A DNA stretch of 64,000 nucleotides from Verrucomicrobiota bacterium (GTDB lineage: Bacteria; Verrucomicrobiota; Verrucomicrobiia; Opitutales; Opitutaceae): NCBI GenBank assembly GCA_016235555.1, contig JACRKC010000100.1, positions 1 through 64,000 of the forward strand, read 5' to 3'. Position numbers and translations under genes: made by a program. The notes below the pieces were generated by a model. It searched no databases. It had not been told where the DNA came from and saw nothing but the letters and a program-made list of their open reading frames with translations. Numbering within the stretch: the stretch's first letter is position 1; each line of letters opens with the position of its first letter. This document shows, in pieces, positions 42,580-51,581 of this stretch.

Positions 42580-43929
42580 ATGACCCTCCGACCCTGCGTC
42601 TCCGCCGGCTTGCTTGCCTGCCTGTCGCTCATCGCGTCCGGGACGGAGGCGTTGCCATGCGGTCGCGTCGTTGAACGGGTGGAATGTGCAAAAAATCCGG
42701 CCCAGGCCTACGCCCTTTACCTGCCCGCGAACTACGCTCCGGCGCGCCGCCATCCGATCCTGCTCTGCTTCGATCCGGGCGCCAATGGCCGCCGCGCCGT
42801 CGAACGTTTCGCCCCTGCCGCGGAGAAATTCGGCTGGATCGTCGCCGGCTCGCTCAACTCCCGCAACGGCCCGTGGGACGCCAACGCCACCGCGATCAAC
42901 GCCCTGGTGCAGGATGTCGCCGCACGCACCGCCGTCGACCCGCGCCGCCTCTACGCCGCCGGCCTCTCCGGTGGCGCGCGCGTGGCCTGCCAACTCGCGC
43001 TCATGAACAAACTCATCCGCGGCGTCGTCGCGTGCAGCGCCGGCTTCCCCGGGAGCGAAGTGCCCGGCCGCGTCGACTTCCCCGTCTTCGGCACCGCGGG
43101 CATAGAGGATTTCAACCACAACGAAATGCGCCGCCTCGATACCGCGCTCGACGATGCGCGCGCCCTGCACCGCATCGTGATCTTCGACGGCGGGCACGAA
43201 TGGCTGCCCGCACCGCTGGCCGAGGAAGCGCTCGCGTGGCTCGAACTCGAGGCGATGCGCGCCGGCATGCGGCCGCGCGACGAGGCTTTCATCGCGGCGC
43301 AATTCTCCGCGCGCCGCGCCGCCGTGCCGGCGCAACCGCCCGGCGAGAACCTGCGGGCGTTGAAATCGCTCGCCGCCGACTTCAAGGGCCTCGCCGACAC
43401 CGCCGGGTTGGAGCAACAGATCGCCGCGCGGTCCGGCTCGCGCGAAGTGAAGACCGCGCTCAAGGCCGAGCGCGAGTTGCTCCAGCGCGAGGATGATCTC
43501 GTGGGGTCGCTCCAGGAGCGGGCCTTCGAAGGCGACATCGCCTATGTGCGCCGCGAAGGCGCGAAGCTTCGCGCCCAGGCCGACGCCGCCACCGACACCC
43601 CCGAGCGCCGGCTCGCGCGCCGGGCGATCGGCGCGCTGGCGGCTGGTGGCCGCGAAGGTCAGCGCCAGCTCCTCGCCGCGCGCGAATACGAGGCCGCCAT
43701 CGCCCGCCTCGAACTCAGCGCGGCCGTGCGTCCGGACCGGCCGCAGACCCACTTCGACCTCGCCCGCGCCTACGCACTCAACGGCGACCGCAAGGCCGCC
43801 CTCGTCGCGCTCGAACGGGCGTTGCAACTGGGGTTCAACGACGCCGCCCGCCTCGCGACGGACCCGGCGTTCGAAAAACTGCGCAAGGATCCGAAATTCC
43901 AGGCGCTCACGGCGAAGCCCGCGCCCTGA
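42580..43929 (+). CDS. Secreted alpha/beta hydrolase (esterase-like) with C-terminal TPR region
   Basis: 449 residues with signal peptide (VSAGLLACLSLIASGTEA). The hydrolase part (about 27-235) begins YALYLPANYAPARRHPILLC. The nucleophile Ser130 sits in AAGLSGGARVACQLA, the acid is likely Asp177 (GTAGIEDFNHNEM), and the His is His206 in IFDGGHEWLP. This resembles the phospholipase/esterase-D or PHB-depolymerase-like branch acting on esters outside the cytoplasm. From about residue 260 there are amphipathic helices and a TPR-like end (LELSAAVRPDRPQTHFDLAR, ALNGDRKAALVALERALQLG), usual in bacterial esterases used in peptide or feruloyl ester release only rarely. The natural substrate is unknown. 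It lies about 80 bp behind the pilus operon, with no evident promoter between. Confidence 0.75.
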   Translation: MTLRPCVSAGLLACLSLIASGTEALPCGRVVERVECAKNPAQAYALYLPANYAPARRHPILLCFDPGANGRRAVERFAPAAEKFGWIVAGSLNSRNGPWDANATAINALVQDVAARTAVDPRRLYAAGLSGGARVACQLALMNKLIRGVVACSAGFPGSEVPGRVDFPVFGTAGIEDFNHNEMRRLDTALDDARALHRIVIFDGGHEWLPAPLAEEALAWLELEAMRAGMRPRDEAFIAAQFSARRAAVPAQPPGENLRALKSLAADFKGLADTAGLEQQIAARSGSREVKTALKAERELLQREDDLVGSLQERAFEGDIAYVRREGAKLRAQADAATDTPERRLARRAIGALAAGGREGQRQLLAAREYEAAIARLELSAAVRPDRPQTHFDLARAYALNGDRKAALVALERALQLGFNDAARLATDPAFEKLRKDPKFQALTAKPAP

Positions 43930-43932
43930 TCG

Positions 43933-44583
43933 TTATTCGTCCTTCGCGGCCGTCAGCTCGCTCACCGAGCTTGTCCGCCAGTTGAACACGATCGTCCCGA
44001 CGCGGAACAGGAACGTCGCGGCCACGGCCCAGAGCGCCGCCTGCGTCGGCGTTTGCTCCAGCCGCACGGTGAGAAAAACAAACACGACCGAGCCCGCCAC
44101 CGCGGTGAGCACGTAGAACTGCCCGGGCCGGAACACGAGCGGCTCCTCGCGCGTGATGATGTCGCGCAGGAGGCCGCCGCCCGCGGCGTTGATCACGCCC
44201 ACGAGCACGGCTGCCGGCGCCGCGAGGCCCGCGACCAGCGCCTTCTGGGTGCCGAACGCCGCATACGCGCCCAACCCCAGGGCGTCGATCACGGCGATGA
44301 CGCGGCGGATTTTTTTCACGTGCCCGCCGAACAACGCCCCGGCGATCGTGCCGGCGACGACGATGTAGATGTAGCGCGGATCCGTGAGCAGCGGCGTCGC
44401 GCCGCCCGGGAGAAAAACGCCGTCGCGAATCAACCCGCCGCCCAGGCCCGTCGCCAGGGCGAGGAAGAAGACCCCCACGATGTCGTAGCCGCGCTTGATC
44501 GCCGCAAGCGCGCCCGTGAGCGCGAACGCGAAAGTCGCACCGAGATCGAACCACGCCGGAAGATGAAAGGAAGCCGCCGCCAT
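43933..44583 (-). CDS. TRIC cation channel family protein (UPF0126)
   Basis: 216 residues, about seven membrane segments arranged as two glycine-rich repeats. The family landmarks are visible: DLGATFAFALTGALAAIKRG then YDIVGVFFLALATGLGGGLI and RDGVF (repeat 1), and YAAFGTQKALVAGLAAPAAV, GVINAAGGGLLRDIITREEP (repeat 2). The GGGxxRD motifs form the pore-lining lipid-binding kink in prokaryotic TRIC channels. It forms a homotrimeric potassium/cation channel in the inner membrane. The C-terminus is soluble (SSVSELTAAKDE). It ends 3 bp from the convergent esterase gene. A role in membrane-potential or K+ homeostasis is inferred from the family. Confidence 0.9.
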   Translation of the reverse strand: MAAASFHLPAWFDLGATFAFALTGALAAIKRGYDIVGVFFLALATGLGGGLIRDGVFLPGGATPLLTDPRYIYIVVAGTIAGALFGGHVKKIRRVIAVIDALGLGAYAAFGTQKALVAGLAAPAAVLVGVINAAGGGLLRDIITREEPLVFRPGQFYVLTAVAGSVVFVFLTVRLEQTPTQAALWAVAATFLFRVGTIVFNWRTSSVSELTAAKDE

Positions 44584-44604
44584 CGCAGACCGAGCTTCGC
44601 CGGC

Positions 44605-45486
44605 TCAGCGTGCGAGGTAAAGCCCCGCGACGCCCGCCACCGCCAGCACGGCGCCGAGGTAGTAAAGTGGACGCGGCCAGGTGCGCTCCACCGCGGCGGC
44701 GAGCGGAATCGTGACGAGGGGCGAAGTCGCGACGATCGGCTGCACGATGCCAGCCGGCGTCGTGCTGAGCGCCCACTGATAGCACGTCACGCCGAGCACC
44801 GGGCCGGTGAGGACGTTGGCCGCGACCCACGGCCAGGTCTCGCCGAGTGTGGCCACGGATTTTTCCCGGCGCGCGCCGCGCATGAGGGCGACCGCAATGG
44901 CCGCGACGACGAGGCCGCCGAGCGCGCGTTGATAGGCGGTGGTCGCCGCATCGGGTCGCACGTGGATCGCCGCCGCGGCGGCGAACGCCTTGCGGCTGAG
45001 CACCGCGCCGACGCCCTGTCCGATCGCCGACACCACGGCCCACGCCACCCCGCGGCGCAATGCAGCACCTGGCACGGCAGGCAGGCTGCGTGGCATGAGC
45101 CCGAGCGCGACGCCGACGACGGTGGCGGAGGCGCACGCGATCTGGATTGGAGTGAGTTTCGTGCCGAGCCACAGCCACTCCACGCCCGCGGCGACCACCA
45201 CCGTGCCGCATTGCACGATCAGCATCGAAAGGGCCGAGCCGAGCAAAGGCAGCGACTGAAACATCGCCACACCGCCCAGGCCGAATCCCGCGAGACCGCT
45301 CACAAAAAACCAGCCAAACGCGCCACCGAATCCCAGCCCCGCGACGTGAGCCCAGACCCCGAGAATAACCGCCGCGAGCAGCAGCCGGTAAAGATTGGCG
45401 AGCGTGCTGCCGAGCTGCAGCGCCGCGCGGTTGGCGAACACCGCGGTGAGCGCGAAGCAAAGTGTGGTGCCGAGTGCGCCGATCAT
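44605..45486 (-). CDS. EamA/DMT-family transporter
   Basis: 293 residues with ten hydrophobic helices in two halves. The first (IGALGTTLCFALTAVFANRA then LQLGSTLANLYRLLLAAVIL) and the second (WAVVSAIGQGVGAVLSRKAF, ALGGLVVAAIAVALMRGARR) each show EamA features. Further matches are MLIVQCGTVVVAAGVEWLWL then GTKLTPIQIACASATVVGVA, and LYYLGAVLAVAGVAGLYLAR at the end. DMT proteins export or take up small metabolites or drugs; substrate not predictable. It is downstream of the TonB receptor gene on the same strand, and between the two sits a perfect 12-bp inverted repeat (45513-45541). Confidence 0.85.
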   Translation of the reverse strand: MIGALGTTLCFALTAVFANRAALQLGSTLANLYRLLLAAVILGVWAHVAGLGFGGAFGWFFVSGLAGFGLGGVAMFQSLPLLGSALSMLIVQCGTVVVAAGVEWLWLGTKLTPIQIACASATVVGVALGLMPRSLPAVPGAALRRGVAWAVVSAIGQGVGAVLSRKAFAAAAAIHVRPDAATTAYQRALGGLVVAAIAVALMRGARREKSVATLGETWPWVAANVLTGPVLGVTCYQWALSTTPAGIVQPIVATSPLVTIPLAAAVERTWPRPLYYLGAVLAVAGVAGLYLAR

Positions 45487-45512
45487 ACCGATTTTCTCCC
45501 CGGCGGTGAACT

Positions 45513-45541
45513 CGCAGTGTAACCTATTGGGTTACACTGCG
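45513..45541. promoter_or_regulatory. 12-bp inverted repeat, operator or terminator
   Basis: CGCAGTGTAACC, five bases, GGTTACACTGCG is a perfect palindrome between the TonB receptor stop (45566) and the transporter start (45486), both minus-strand. No T run follows it in the direction of transcription, so a repressor-binding site for the transporter gene is at least as likely as an intrinsic terminator. Confidence 0.5.
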
Positions 45542-45565
45542 GTGGGTTTGTGGCGGGCGACGGCG

Positions 45566-47596
45566 TCAGCGTTTCCATTCGAGGCCGAGGGTGAGATTGC
45601 GGCGCGGGCCGGGGATGAAGATCGAGGTGGCGGCAGGATTGCGCACGAGATCGAGCACACCTGCCGTGCTCGCGATGTAGTCGCGGTCGAGGAGATTGCG
45701 GACATCGAGGAACACCGTCCACGCGTGGCCCTGACGCCAGCCGAGACGGGCGTGCGCGAGCGTGCGGCCGGTGTAGGTCATGCGTCCGCCGTGGTCGACG
45801 GCCAGCCGGCCGGCGGTGCGGTCGGCACCGAGCGCGGCAAAGCAGCCGCGGCGGTTTTCGTAGAGCAGTTCCGCGGAGCCGACGAACGGCGGGACGCCGG
45901 CGAGGCGGTTGCGGCCGTAGACCGGATCGCCGGTGAAATGGAAATGCGACCACACGGCGGTGGTGTTGAATGTGAGCCGATCCGGGCCGTCGAGCAGACG
46001 CCAGCGCGCGGAGGCCTCAAGGCCTTCATGGCGTGTGGGGTTGGCGTTGACTGCACCGAGCGCGGCGCCGCGGGCATCGGCGAGACGGAGGATCTCGTCG
46101 GTCCAGTCCGCGCGATAAAGCGTGACGTCCCAACCGAGCGCAGCGCGTTGACCGCGGGCACCCGCCTCCCACGTGGTCGCGCGTTGCGCGCGCAGCGCCT
46201 GGCTGCGGCGCGCGAGATTGGGGTAGGCGCCCGCGATGATGAGAAGATCGTCGAACGTGGGCTGCTCGACGCCGCGCGACACGCCGGCAAAAAGCGCCAG
46301 GTCCGTCGCGGGCGTCCAGCGGACGGCGATCTGCGGCGTCGTGTTGCCATAACCGAGGTCCTGCGTCGTGCGGGGCGCGGTCAGCCGATCGACGATATCG
46401 CGGCGGGCGCCAACACGGGCCACGGCGAGGGTAGCGGACAATGTGCGCGTGAGCGCGATCGAATCCTCGAGCGCCAGCGCCACGGTCGTGGCGTAGAGCC
46501 CGTCGCGACCGAAGAGCGGCCCGATCGCGGCGCTGTCGTTGCGGAAGCGCCGGAGATCGCGCCAGCCGCGCGTGGCGTAAACGGTGAGTCGGGCCTGCTG
46601 GCGCAGGCCGCCGGCGGTGAAGCGCTGGGCGAAGGACAGGCGGGCGGCCGCATCGTCGCTGCGCGAGAGGCTGTAGCCGTTGGCCTGGAGTTGTTGAAAC
46701 CGGTCGTCGGTGCGGGCGAGCGAGGCGCCGGCGTCGAACTCGCGCTCCGTGGTTCGGGCGGTGTAGGTGGCGGCGGCGCGCCAGAATTCCGATTCGCGCG
46801 ACGGGCGGTCGCGGAGCACGTCGGAGTTGTTGGTGCGCGGGGCCGTCGTCGCGACGGCGTAGGTGAGAGGGCCGGGCACCTCGTATTTCGGTCGCGCGTG
46901 GTAGAGCGTGAAGGCGGCCTCGCCGCCGGCGATCGTGCGGCGCAGCGAAGCGTGCAAGGCGGTGCGCTCCTGCGAACTCAAGGGTCGATGGCCGGTTTGC
47001 CGCGAGTAGGAGAGGGCGGTGCCGGCGAACCAGCCGGCGGCCGGAACGAAACTCGACGATACGCGGCCGCGCCACACGCCGAACGAACCGGCTTCGGCGC
47101 GGACCGTCGTGTCGGCGGTGCGGGCGCTTTGCAGGTCGAACGCGCCGCCGAGCGCCGCCGGCGAGGCGCGCCACGCATCGAGGCCGCGCTGCACCGCGAT
47201 GGTGGCGCCGAGTTGCGGATCGAAGAGGGCGATGTTGAACGAGCCGTCGGCGAGGCCCAGCGGCAGGCCGTCGAGCAGGAGCGTGACGCCCCGGCTGACC
47301 GGGGCGCTTTGCAGCCCCGACCCGCGCAGCGACAGGCGCGGCGGCTCGAAGCCGCCGTGGCTTTCGAGCATGATCACGCCCGGCACGCGGGCGATCGCGT
47401 CGGCCAGCGTGCCAACGGCCCGTCCGGACCACGCGTCGCGTTCAAGCACGGCAGAGGCACGCGGCGCATCGAGGTTGGGGCGGAACGCTGGCTCCTCCAC
47501 GATCCACGGCGTGAGTGTCACCGGCTCGTCGGCGAGCGGCGTCCCGGCACGGAGGCCGAGAGTCAGAGTCAGCGTGACGAGGACGAGGCGGTGCAT
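45566..47596 (-). CDS. TonB-dependent outer-membrane receptor
   Basis: 676 residues; the ATG at 47596 opens the signal peptide (LVLVTLTLTLGLRAGTPLA). A short TonB-box-like region (VTLTPWIVEEPAF) precedes the plug domain (AVGTLADAIARVPGVIMLES, LSLRGSGLQSAPVSRGVTLL, LDGLPLGLADGSFNIALFDP, IAVQRGLDAWRASPAALGGA). The beta-barrel ends TSIFIPGPRRNLTLGLEWKR, an aromatic/charged terminal strand. The plug resembles the siderophore/ferric-citrate class (no carboxypeptidase-like extension), so it most likely imports iron chelates or another metal complex; the ligand is not determined. It is followed by an EamA transporter on the same strand. No riboswitch signature was found in the 47597-47853 gap, which contains a palindrome. 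Confidence 0.88.
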   Translation of the reverse strand: MHRLVLVTLTLTLGLRAGTPLADEPVTLTPWIVEEPAFRPNLDAPRASAVLERDAWSGRAVGTLADAIARVPGVIMLESHGGFEPPRLSLRGSGLQSAPVSRGVTLLLDGLPLGLADGSFNIALFDPQLGATIAVQRGLDAWRASPAALGGAFDLQSARTADTTVRAEAGSFGVWRGRVSSSFVPAAGWFAGTALSYSRQTGHRPLSSQERTALHASLRRTIAGGEAAFTLYHARPKYEVPGPLTYAVATTAPRTNNSDVLRDRPSRESEFWRAAATYTARTTEREFDAGASLARTDDRFQQLQANGYSLSRSDDAAARLSFAQRFTAGGLRQQARLTVYATRGWRDLRRFRNDSAAIGPLFGRDGLYATTVALALEDSIALTRTLSATLAVARVGARRDIVDRLTAPRTTQDLGYGNTTPQIAVRWTPATDLALFAGVSRGVEQPTFDDLLIIAGAYPNLARRSQALRAQRATTWEAGARGQRAALGWDVTLYRADWTDEILRLADARGAALGAVNANPTRHEGLEASARWRLLDGPDRLTFNTTAVWSHFHFTGDPVYGRNRLAGVPPFVGSAELLYENRRGCFAALGADRTAGRLAVDHGGRMTYTGRTLAHARLGWRQGHAWTVFLDVRNLLDRDYIASTAGVLDLVRNPAATSIFIPGPRRNLTLGLEWKR

Positions 47597-47731
47597 GGAG
47601 ATGGACCGTAGTATGGCTGAAACGAACCCGTCCACCCTCGGCACGTATTGCCGAAGGGCGGGCGTTTCTTGCGACGTGGCGGCGGCGCGGGATGAGAGCA
47701 GATTTTCGACCGGCGCGGTCGAATGTCCGAG

Positions 47732-47800
47732 GTAGAGCGGGTCTGTGACCCGCCCACGAATGCCAAACGTGACTGAGGGCGGGTCACAGACCCGCCCTAC
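47732..47800. repeat. GTAG/CTAC REPIN-like palindrome (family III)
   Basis: GTAGAGCGGGTCTGTGACCC then GCCC, a spacer, GGGCGGGTCACAGACCCGCC then CTAC. Two hairpins are bounded by GTAG and CTAC. It lies between the TonB receptor and hydrogenase genes, related in sequence style to 4696-4755 and 29687-29757. Confidence 0.75.
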
Positions 47801-47853
47801 TGCGACGCCAGCCTCGTTACCTCGGCTGCTACGGCGTCGACGCCGGAGAAACC

Positions 47854-49599
47854 TCACCGTTTATACAGCGGGCGTGCGGTGTAGCGCGTGTGGAGAAGGT
47901 GGTGCGACTTCGTGCTGAGCGGTTTTTCGAGAAACTCTTTGTAGAGCCGGATGACCTCGGGGTTCTCATGCGAGTAGCGCACCGTGCGGTCGCGGTCGTC
48001 CTGGTAGAGGCCGGCGATGCGGAGCTTGCGCCGCTCGTTGTCGACGCCGTAGGGCTGACCGCCGCCGCCGATGCAGCCGCCGGGGCAGGCCATCACCTCG
48101 ATGAAGTGATAGGGCGTATCCTTGCCGGCCTTGCGCGCCTCGCGCACGCGATCGAGCACCGCCTCGACGTTGGCGAGACCGTGGGCCACGGCGACGCGGA
48201 CGGTGGCACCGTCGATTTGAACGGTGCCTTCCTTTACGCCTTGCAGTCCGCGGACGGATTCGAGTTCGACTTTGTCGAGCTTGCGGCCGGTGGCGTAGAA
48301 GTGCGCGGTGCGCACCGCGGCTTCCATCACGCCGCCGGTGGCGCCGAAGATCGTGCCGGCGCCGGAGTAGTCGCCGAGCAGCGAATCGGCCTCGGCATCG
48401 GGCAAGTTGAGGAAATCGATGCCGGACTGCTTGATCATGCGCGCGAGTTCGCGGGTGGTGAGCGCGACATCCACGTCCTTGTGGCCCGATGCATACATCT
48501 CCTCCGTGCGCGAGAGTTCATACTTCTTCGCGGTGCACGGCATGATCGAGACCATGTAGAGCTTGGCGGGATCGAGGCCGAGTTTCTGCGCGTAGTAGGT
48601 CTTCGCGAGCACGCCGAGCATCTGCTGCGGGGACTTCGCGGTGGAGAAGTTGTCGATGAAATCCCAGTGGCGCTTCTCCATGTGGTCGGTCCACGACGGG
48701 CAGCACGACGTGATGAGCGGGAGCGCGCCGCGCTTGTGCGCGAAACGCTCGATGAACTCGCTCGCCTCCTCGACGATGGTGACATCGGCGGAGAAGTTGG
48801 TGTCGAAGACGGCCTTGAATCCGAGGCGCCGGAGCGCGCTGTAGAGTTTCTTCGTGAGGTTGGCGCCGGGCGGCAGCCCGAACGCTTCGCCGACCGTCAC
48901 GCGCACGCTGGGCGCGATCTGCACGACGCAAATCTTGTCGGTGTCGTGGAGGGCGTTCCAGACGGCGGCGGTCTCGTCTTTTTCGACGATGGCGCCGGTC
49001 GGGCAATGCGCGGAGCACTGGCCGCATTTCACGCAGGGCGATTCGGCGAGCACGATGTCGCCGGCGGGGGCCATGCGGGTGTTGATGCCGCGGTCGAGGA
49101 AGGAGAGCGCCCAGACGTTTTGCATGTCCTGGCAGACCTGCACACAGCGGCCGCATTTGATGCACTTCACGAACTCGATGACGATCGAGTCGGTGGACGT
49201 GTCGGCGGGCGTCTCCTTGACGTAGCGTTTGATGGCCTCGTGGTGGATGTTGAAGTCGGCGGCGAGCGTCTGGAGTTCGCACTCGCCGTTGCGGCCGCAG
49301 GTGAGGCAAGCGTTCGGATGATTCGAGAGGATGAGCTCGAGTGTGGAACGGCGCACGTCGACGATGTCGGAGTCGTGCGTGGTGATTTCCATGCCGTTCT
49401 CCAGCGGCGTGCAGCACGCGCGAATCATTTTGTTGCTGCCCTTGTTCCGCACGATGCAGATGCCGCAGGCGGCGGTGGGGAGCAGGTCCTTGTGCTTGCA
49501 GAGCGTGGGGATCTTCACCTGCACGCGGCGGGCGGCGTCCAGGATGCTGGTGCCCTCGGGAACCTCGACCGGGAGATCGTTGATGCGCGCGGTGATCAT
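47854..49599 (-). CDS. hydA: [FeFe] hydrogenase catalytic subunit (HydA/HndD type)
   Basis: 581 residues. An N-terminal [2Fe-2S] ferredoxin domain (Cys34, 45, 48, 62) and a His-Cys3 domain (HPNACLTCGRNGEC, His94, Cys98, 101, 107) come first. Two [4Fe-4S] motifs follow (CIKCGRCVQVC and CVKCGQCSAHCP). The H domain has all three signatures: TSCCPSW (Cys299/300), MPCTAKKYE (Cys355) and MACPGGCIGGGGQP (Cys505/509). All H-cluster ligands and the proton-relay Cys299 are intact. A C-terminal small-subunit-like segment follows. It makes or oxidises H2. Being the last gene of an E-F-A type operon (225-, 661-, 581-residue products with 4-bp overlaps), it is the HydA of a trimeric NAD(P)/ferredoxin electron-bifurcating-type enzyme. 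The maturases HydE, HydF and HydG are not in the window. Confidence 0.95.
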   Translation of the reverse strand: MITARINDLPVEVPEGTSILDAARRVQVKIPTLCKHKDLLPTAACGICIVRNKGSNKMIRACCTPLENGMEITTHDSDIVDVRRSTLELILSNHPNACLTCGRNGECELQTLAADFNIHHEAIKRYVKETPADTSTDSIVIEFVKCIKCGRCVQVCQDMQNVWALSFLDRGINTRMAPAGDIVLAESPCVKCGQCSAHCPTGAIVEKDETAAVWNALHDTDKICVVQIAPSVRVTVGEAFGLPPGANLTKKLYSALRRLGFKAVFDTNFSADVTIVEEASEFIERFAHKRGALPLITSCCPSWTDHMEKRHWDFIDNFSTAKSPQQMLGVLAKTYYAQKLGLDPAKLYMVSIMPCTAKKYELSRTEEMYASGHKDVDVALTTRELARMIKQSGIDFLNLPDAEADSLLGDYSGAGTIFGATGGVMEAAVRTAHFYATGRKLDKVELESVRGLQGVKEGTVQIDGATVRVAVAHGLANVEAVLDRVREARKAGKDTPYHFIEVMACPGGCIGGGGQPYGVDNERRKLRIAGLYQDDRDRTVRYSHENPEVIRLYKEFLEKPLSTKSHHLLHTRYTARPLYKR

Positions 49600-51581
49600 G
49601 GTGAGACGACGGGTTTCGGGGTTTCAGCGACCGGCGCGGGAGCCGGGGCGGCGGCGCGACTGACTTTGCGGGCGTAGCTCGGCCCGCCTTCGATGAAGGC
49701 TTTGTATTCCTCCTCGAAGTAGCGGAGCGTGGAGAGCACGGGATTCGGTGCGGTCTGGCCGAGGCCGCAGAGCGAGGCTTTCTGCATCGCGGTGCAGATG
49801 CGGCGGATCGTGACAATGTCCTCCGCGGTGCCGCGGCCGCGCGAGATGCGATCGAGGATCTGCAACATCTGGTAGCCGCCGATGCGGCACGGGGCGCACT
49901 TGCCGCAGGATTCGTCGACGCAGAAGCGCAGGTAGAACTTGGCGACTTCGACCATCGAGTCGGTCTTGTCCATCACGAGCATGCCGCCGGAGCCCATGAT
50001 CGAGCCGAGCTGTTGCAACGTCTCGTAGCTCACGGGTGTATCGAGGTGTTTCTCGGGAATCACGCCGCCGGAGGGGCCGCCGGTTTGCACGGCCTTGATG
50101 TCGCGGTCGTCGAGCACGCCGCCGCACACTTCGTAAACGATCTGGCGGAGCGTGGTGCCCATCGGCACCTCGACGAGCTGGGCGTTTTTCACCTTGCCGG
50201 TGACGGCGAACACCTTCGTGCCCTTCGACGACGCCGTGCCAAACGAGGCATACCAGGCGCCGCCCTGCAGGACGATGGCGGGGATGTTGGCGAGCGTCTC
50301 GACGTTGTTGATCGCGGTGGGCATGCCCCACAGGCCGCGCACGCTCGGGTAGGGCGGACGCGGACTCGGGCTGCCGCGCTTGCCCTCGATGGAGGCGATG
50401 AGCGCGGTCTCCTCGCCGCACACGAACGCACCGGCGCCGAGCCGGACCTTGGCGTCGAAGGTGAAGCCGCTGCCGAGGATGTTGCTGCCGAGCAGGCCGA
50501 CTTCGCGGGCCTGCTGGATGGCGCGTTCGACGCGCTCGACGGCCTTGGGGTATTCGGCGCGAATGTAGAAGTAGCCCTTGGTGGCGCCCATCGCGTAGCC
50601 CGCGATGATCATGCCCTCGAGGACGGCGTGCGGATCGCTCTCAAGCACGCTGCGGTCCATGAACGCGCCGGGGTCGCCCTCGTCGCCGTTGCAGATCACG
50701 TAGCGCTGCTCGGCGGGCTGCGCGCGGGTGAGTTTCCACTTCATCCACGTCGGGAAACCCGCGCCGCCGCGGCCGCGGAGGCCGCTGGTCTTCATCTCGT
50801 CGATGACTTGTTCGGGCGTCTGCTCGAAGAGCACGCGCCGCACGCCTTGGTAGCCCTGCGCGTGGCGCAGATAGTCGTCGATGCTGTCGGGATCGATCTC
50901 GCCGCAATGACGGAGGACGATGCGGACCTGCGGGTCGGAGGCTTTCCAGAGGAGATCGTCGAGGATTTTGCCGCCCTCGATGGATTCGGCGACGATGCGC
51001 GCGACGTCGGGGGCGAGGACGTTGGCGTAGGTGACACCAGCGGGGAGGAGCTGCACGGCGACGCCTTCGTCGTAGAGGCCGAGGTCGAGCGCGCGCACGA
51101 CCTGCACGCGATCGGCGAGGCCGCGGCGCTTGAGTTCCTCGATGAGCGAGAACTGGAAGAACTGCGTCTTGCTGCCGGCGTCGGCGCCGGTGTCGCGCAC
51201 GAGCACGTGCGTAACGGGGGACGTGAGTGTCGTGCTGCGCTTGCGCGTGGCGATGACGTGATCGTCGACGAATTTGCCGCCGGCGACGTGATCGGTGACG
51301 ATCGCGGAGGCGATGTCGGGCGTGACGCGACCGTAAAGGATGCGCGGGAGGCCCGCGGCCTTCACCTCGACCAGCGGATCGGCGAAGGAGTAGCCGACGG
51401 AGCCGACGCGCAGCGCGGGAATGGTGAGGCGCATCTCGTCGCGACGGCGGATGAGTTCGGCGAGCGCTTCCTCGGCGCCGGCGGCGATGCCACCGGTGTC
51501 CATCTGCACGCGCATCCACTCGGCGGGCTCGGCGGGCGGGGTGTTGAGCGCCTCGAGATCGGATTTGGTGAGCGGTTTCAT
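49596..51581 (-). CDS. hydB: NuoF-like hydrogenase subunit (HydB/HndC type) with degenerate N-terminal cluster domain
   Basis: 661 residues; ATG at 51581, overlapping the upstream stop (ATGA). The FMN/NAD domain is complete: GLRGRGGAGFPTWMKW, VICNGDEGDPGAFMDR, GYAMGATKGYFYIRAEYP, GAFVCGEETALIASIEG, then SLBB-like KVFAVTGKVKNAQLVEVP and the [4Fe-4S] motif ESCGKCAPCRIG...SLCGLG. The N-terminal thioredoxin-like domain has the family shape (HVLVRDTGADAGSK, VQVVRALDLGLYDEGVAV), but all four [2Fe-2S] cysteines are replaced. The terminal two-cluster ferredoxin of Thermotoga HydB is also absent. It should still carry NAD(H), FMN and one [4Fe-4S] cluster. It is the electron-input subunit of the hydrogenase. 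Confidence 0.92.
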   Translation of the reverse strand: MKPLTKSDLEALNTPPAEPAEWMRVQMDTGGIAAGAEEALAELIRRRDEMRLTIPALRVGSVGYSFADPLVEVKAAGLPRILYGRVTPDIASAIVTDHVAGGKFVDDHVIATRKRSTTLTSPVTHVLVRDTGADAGSKTQFFQFSLIEELKRRGLADRVQVVRALDLGLYDEGVAVQLLPAGVTYANVLAPDVARIVAESIEGGKILDDLLWKASDPQVRIVLRHCGEIDPDSIDDYLRHAQGYQGVRRVLFEQTPEQVIDEMKTSGLRGRGGAGFPTWMKWKLTRAQPAEQRYVICNGDEGDPGAFMDRSVLESDPHAVLEGMIIAGYAMGATKGYFYIRAEYPKAVERVERAIQQAREVGLLGSNILGSGFTFDAKVRLGAGAFVCGEETALIASIEGKRGSPSPRPPYPSVRGLWGMPTAINNVETLANIPAIVLQGGAWYASFGTASSKGTKVFAVTGKVKNAQLVEVPMGTTLRQIVYEVCGGVLDDRDIKAVQTGGPSGGVIPEKHLDTPVSYETLQQLGSIMGSGGMLVMDKTDSMVEVAKFYLRFCVDESCGKCAPCRIGGYQMLQILDRISRGRGTAEDIVTIRRICTAMQKASLCGLGQTAPNPVLSTLRYFEEEYKAFIEGGPSYARKVSRAAAPAPAPVAETPKPVVSP

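Noticed and set aside
47597-47853. Possible cobalamin riboswitch upstream of the TonB receptor
   Set aside because: No B12-box-like GCCACTG nor the expected stem pattern on the minus strand; only a REPIN-like palindrome is present.
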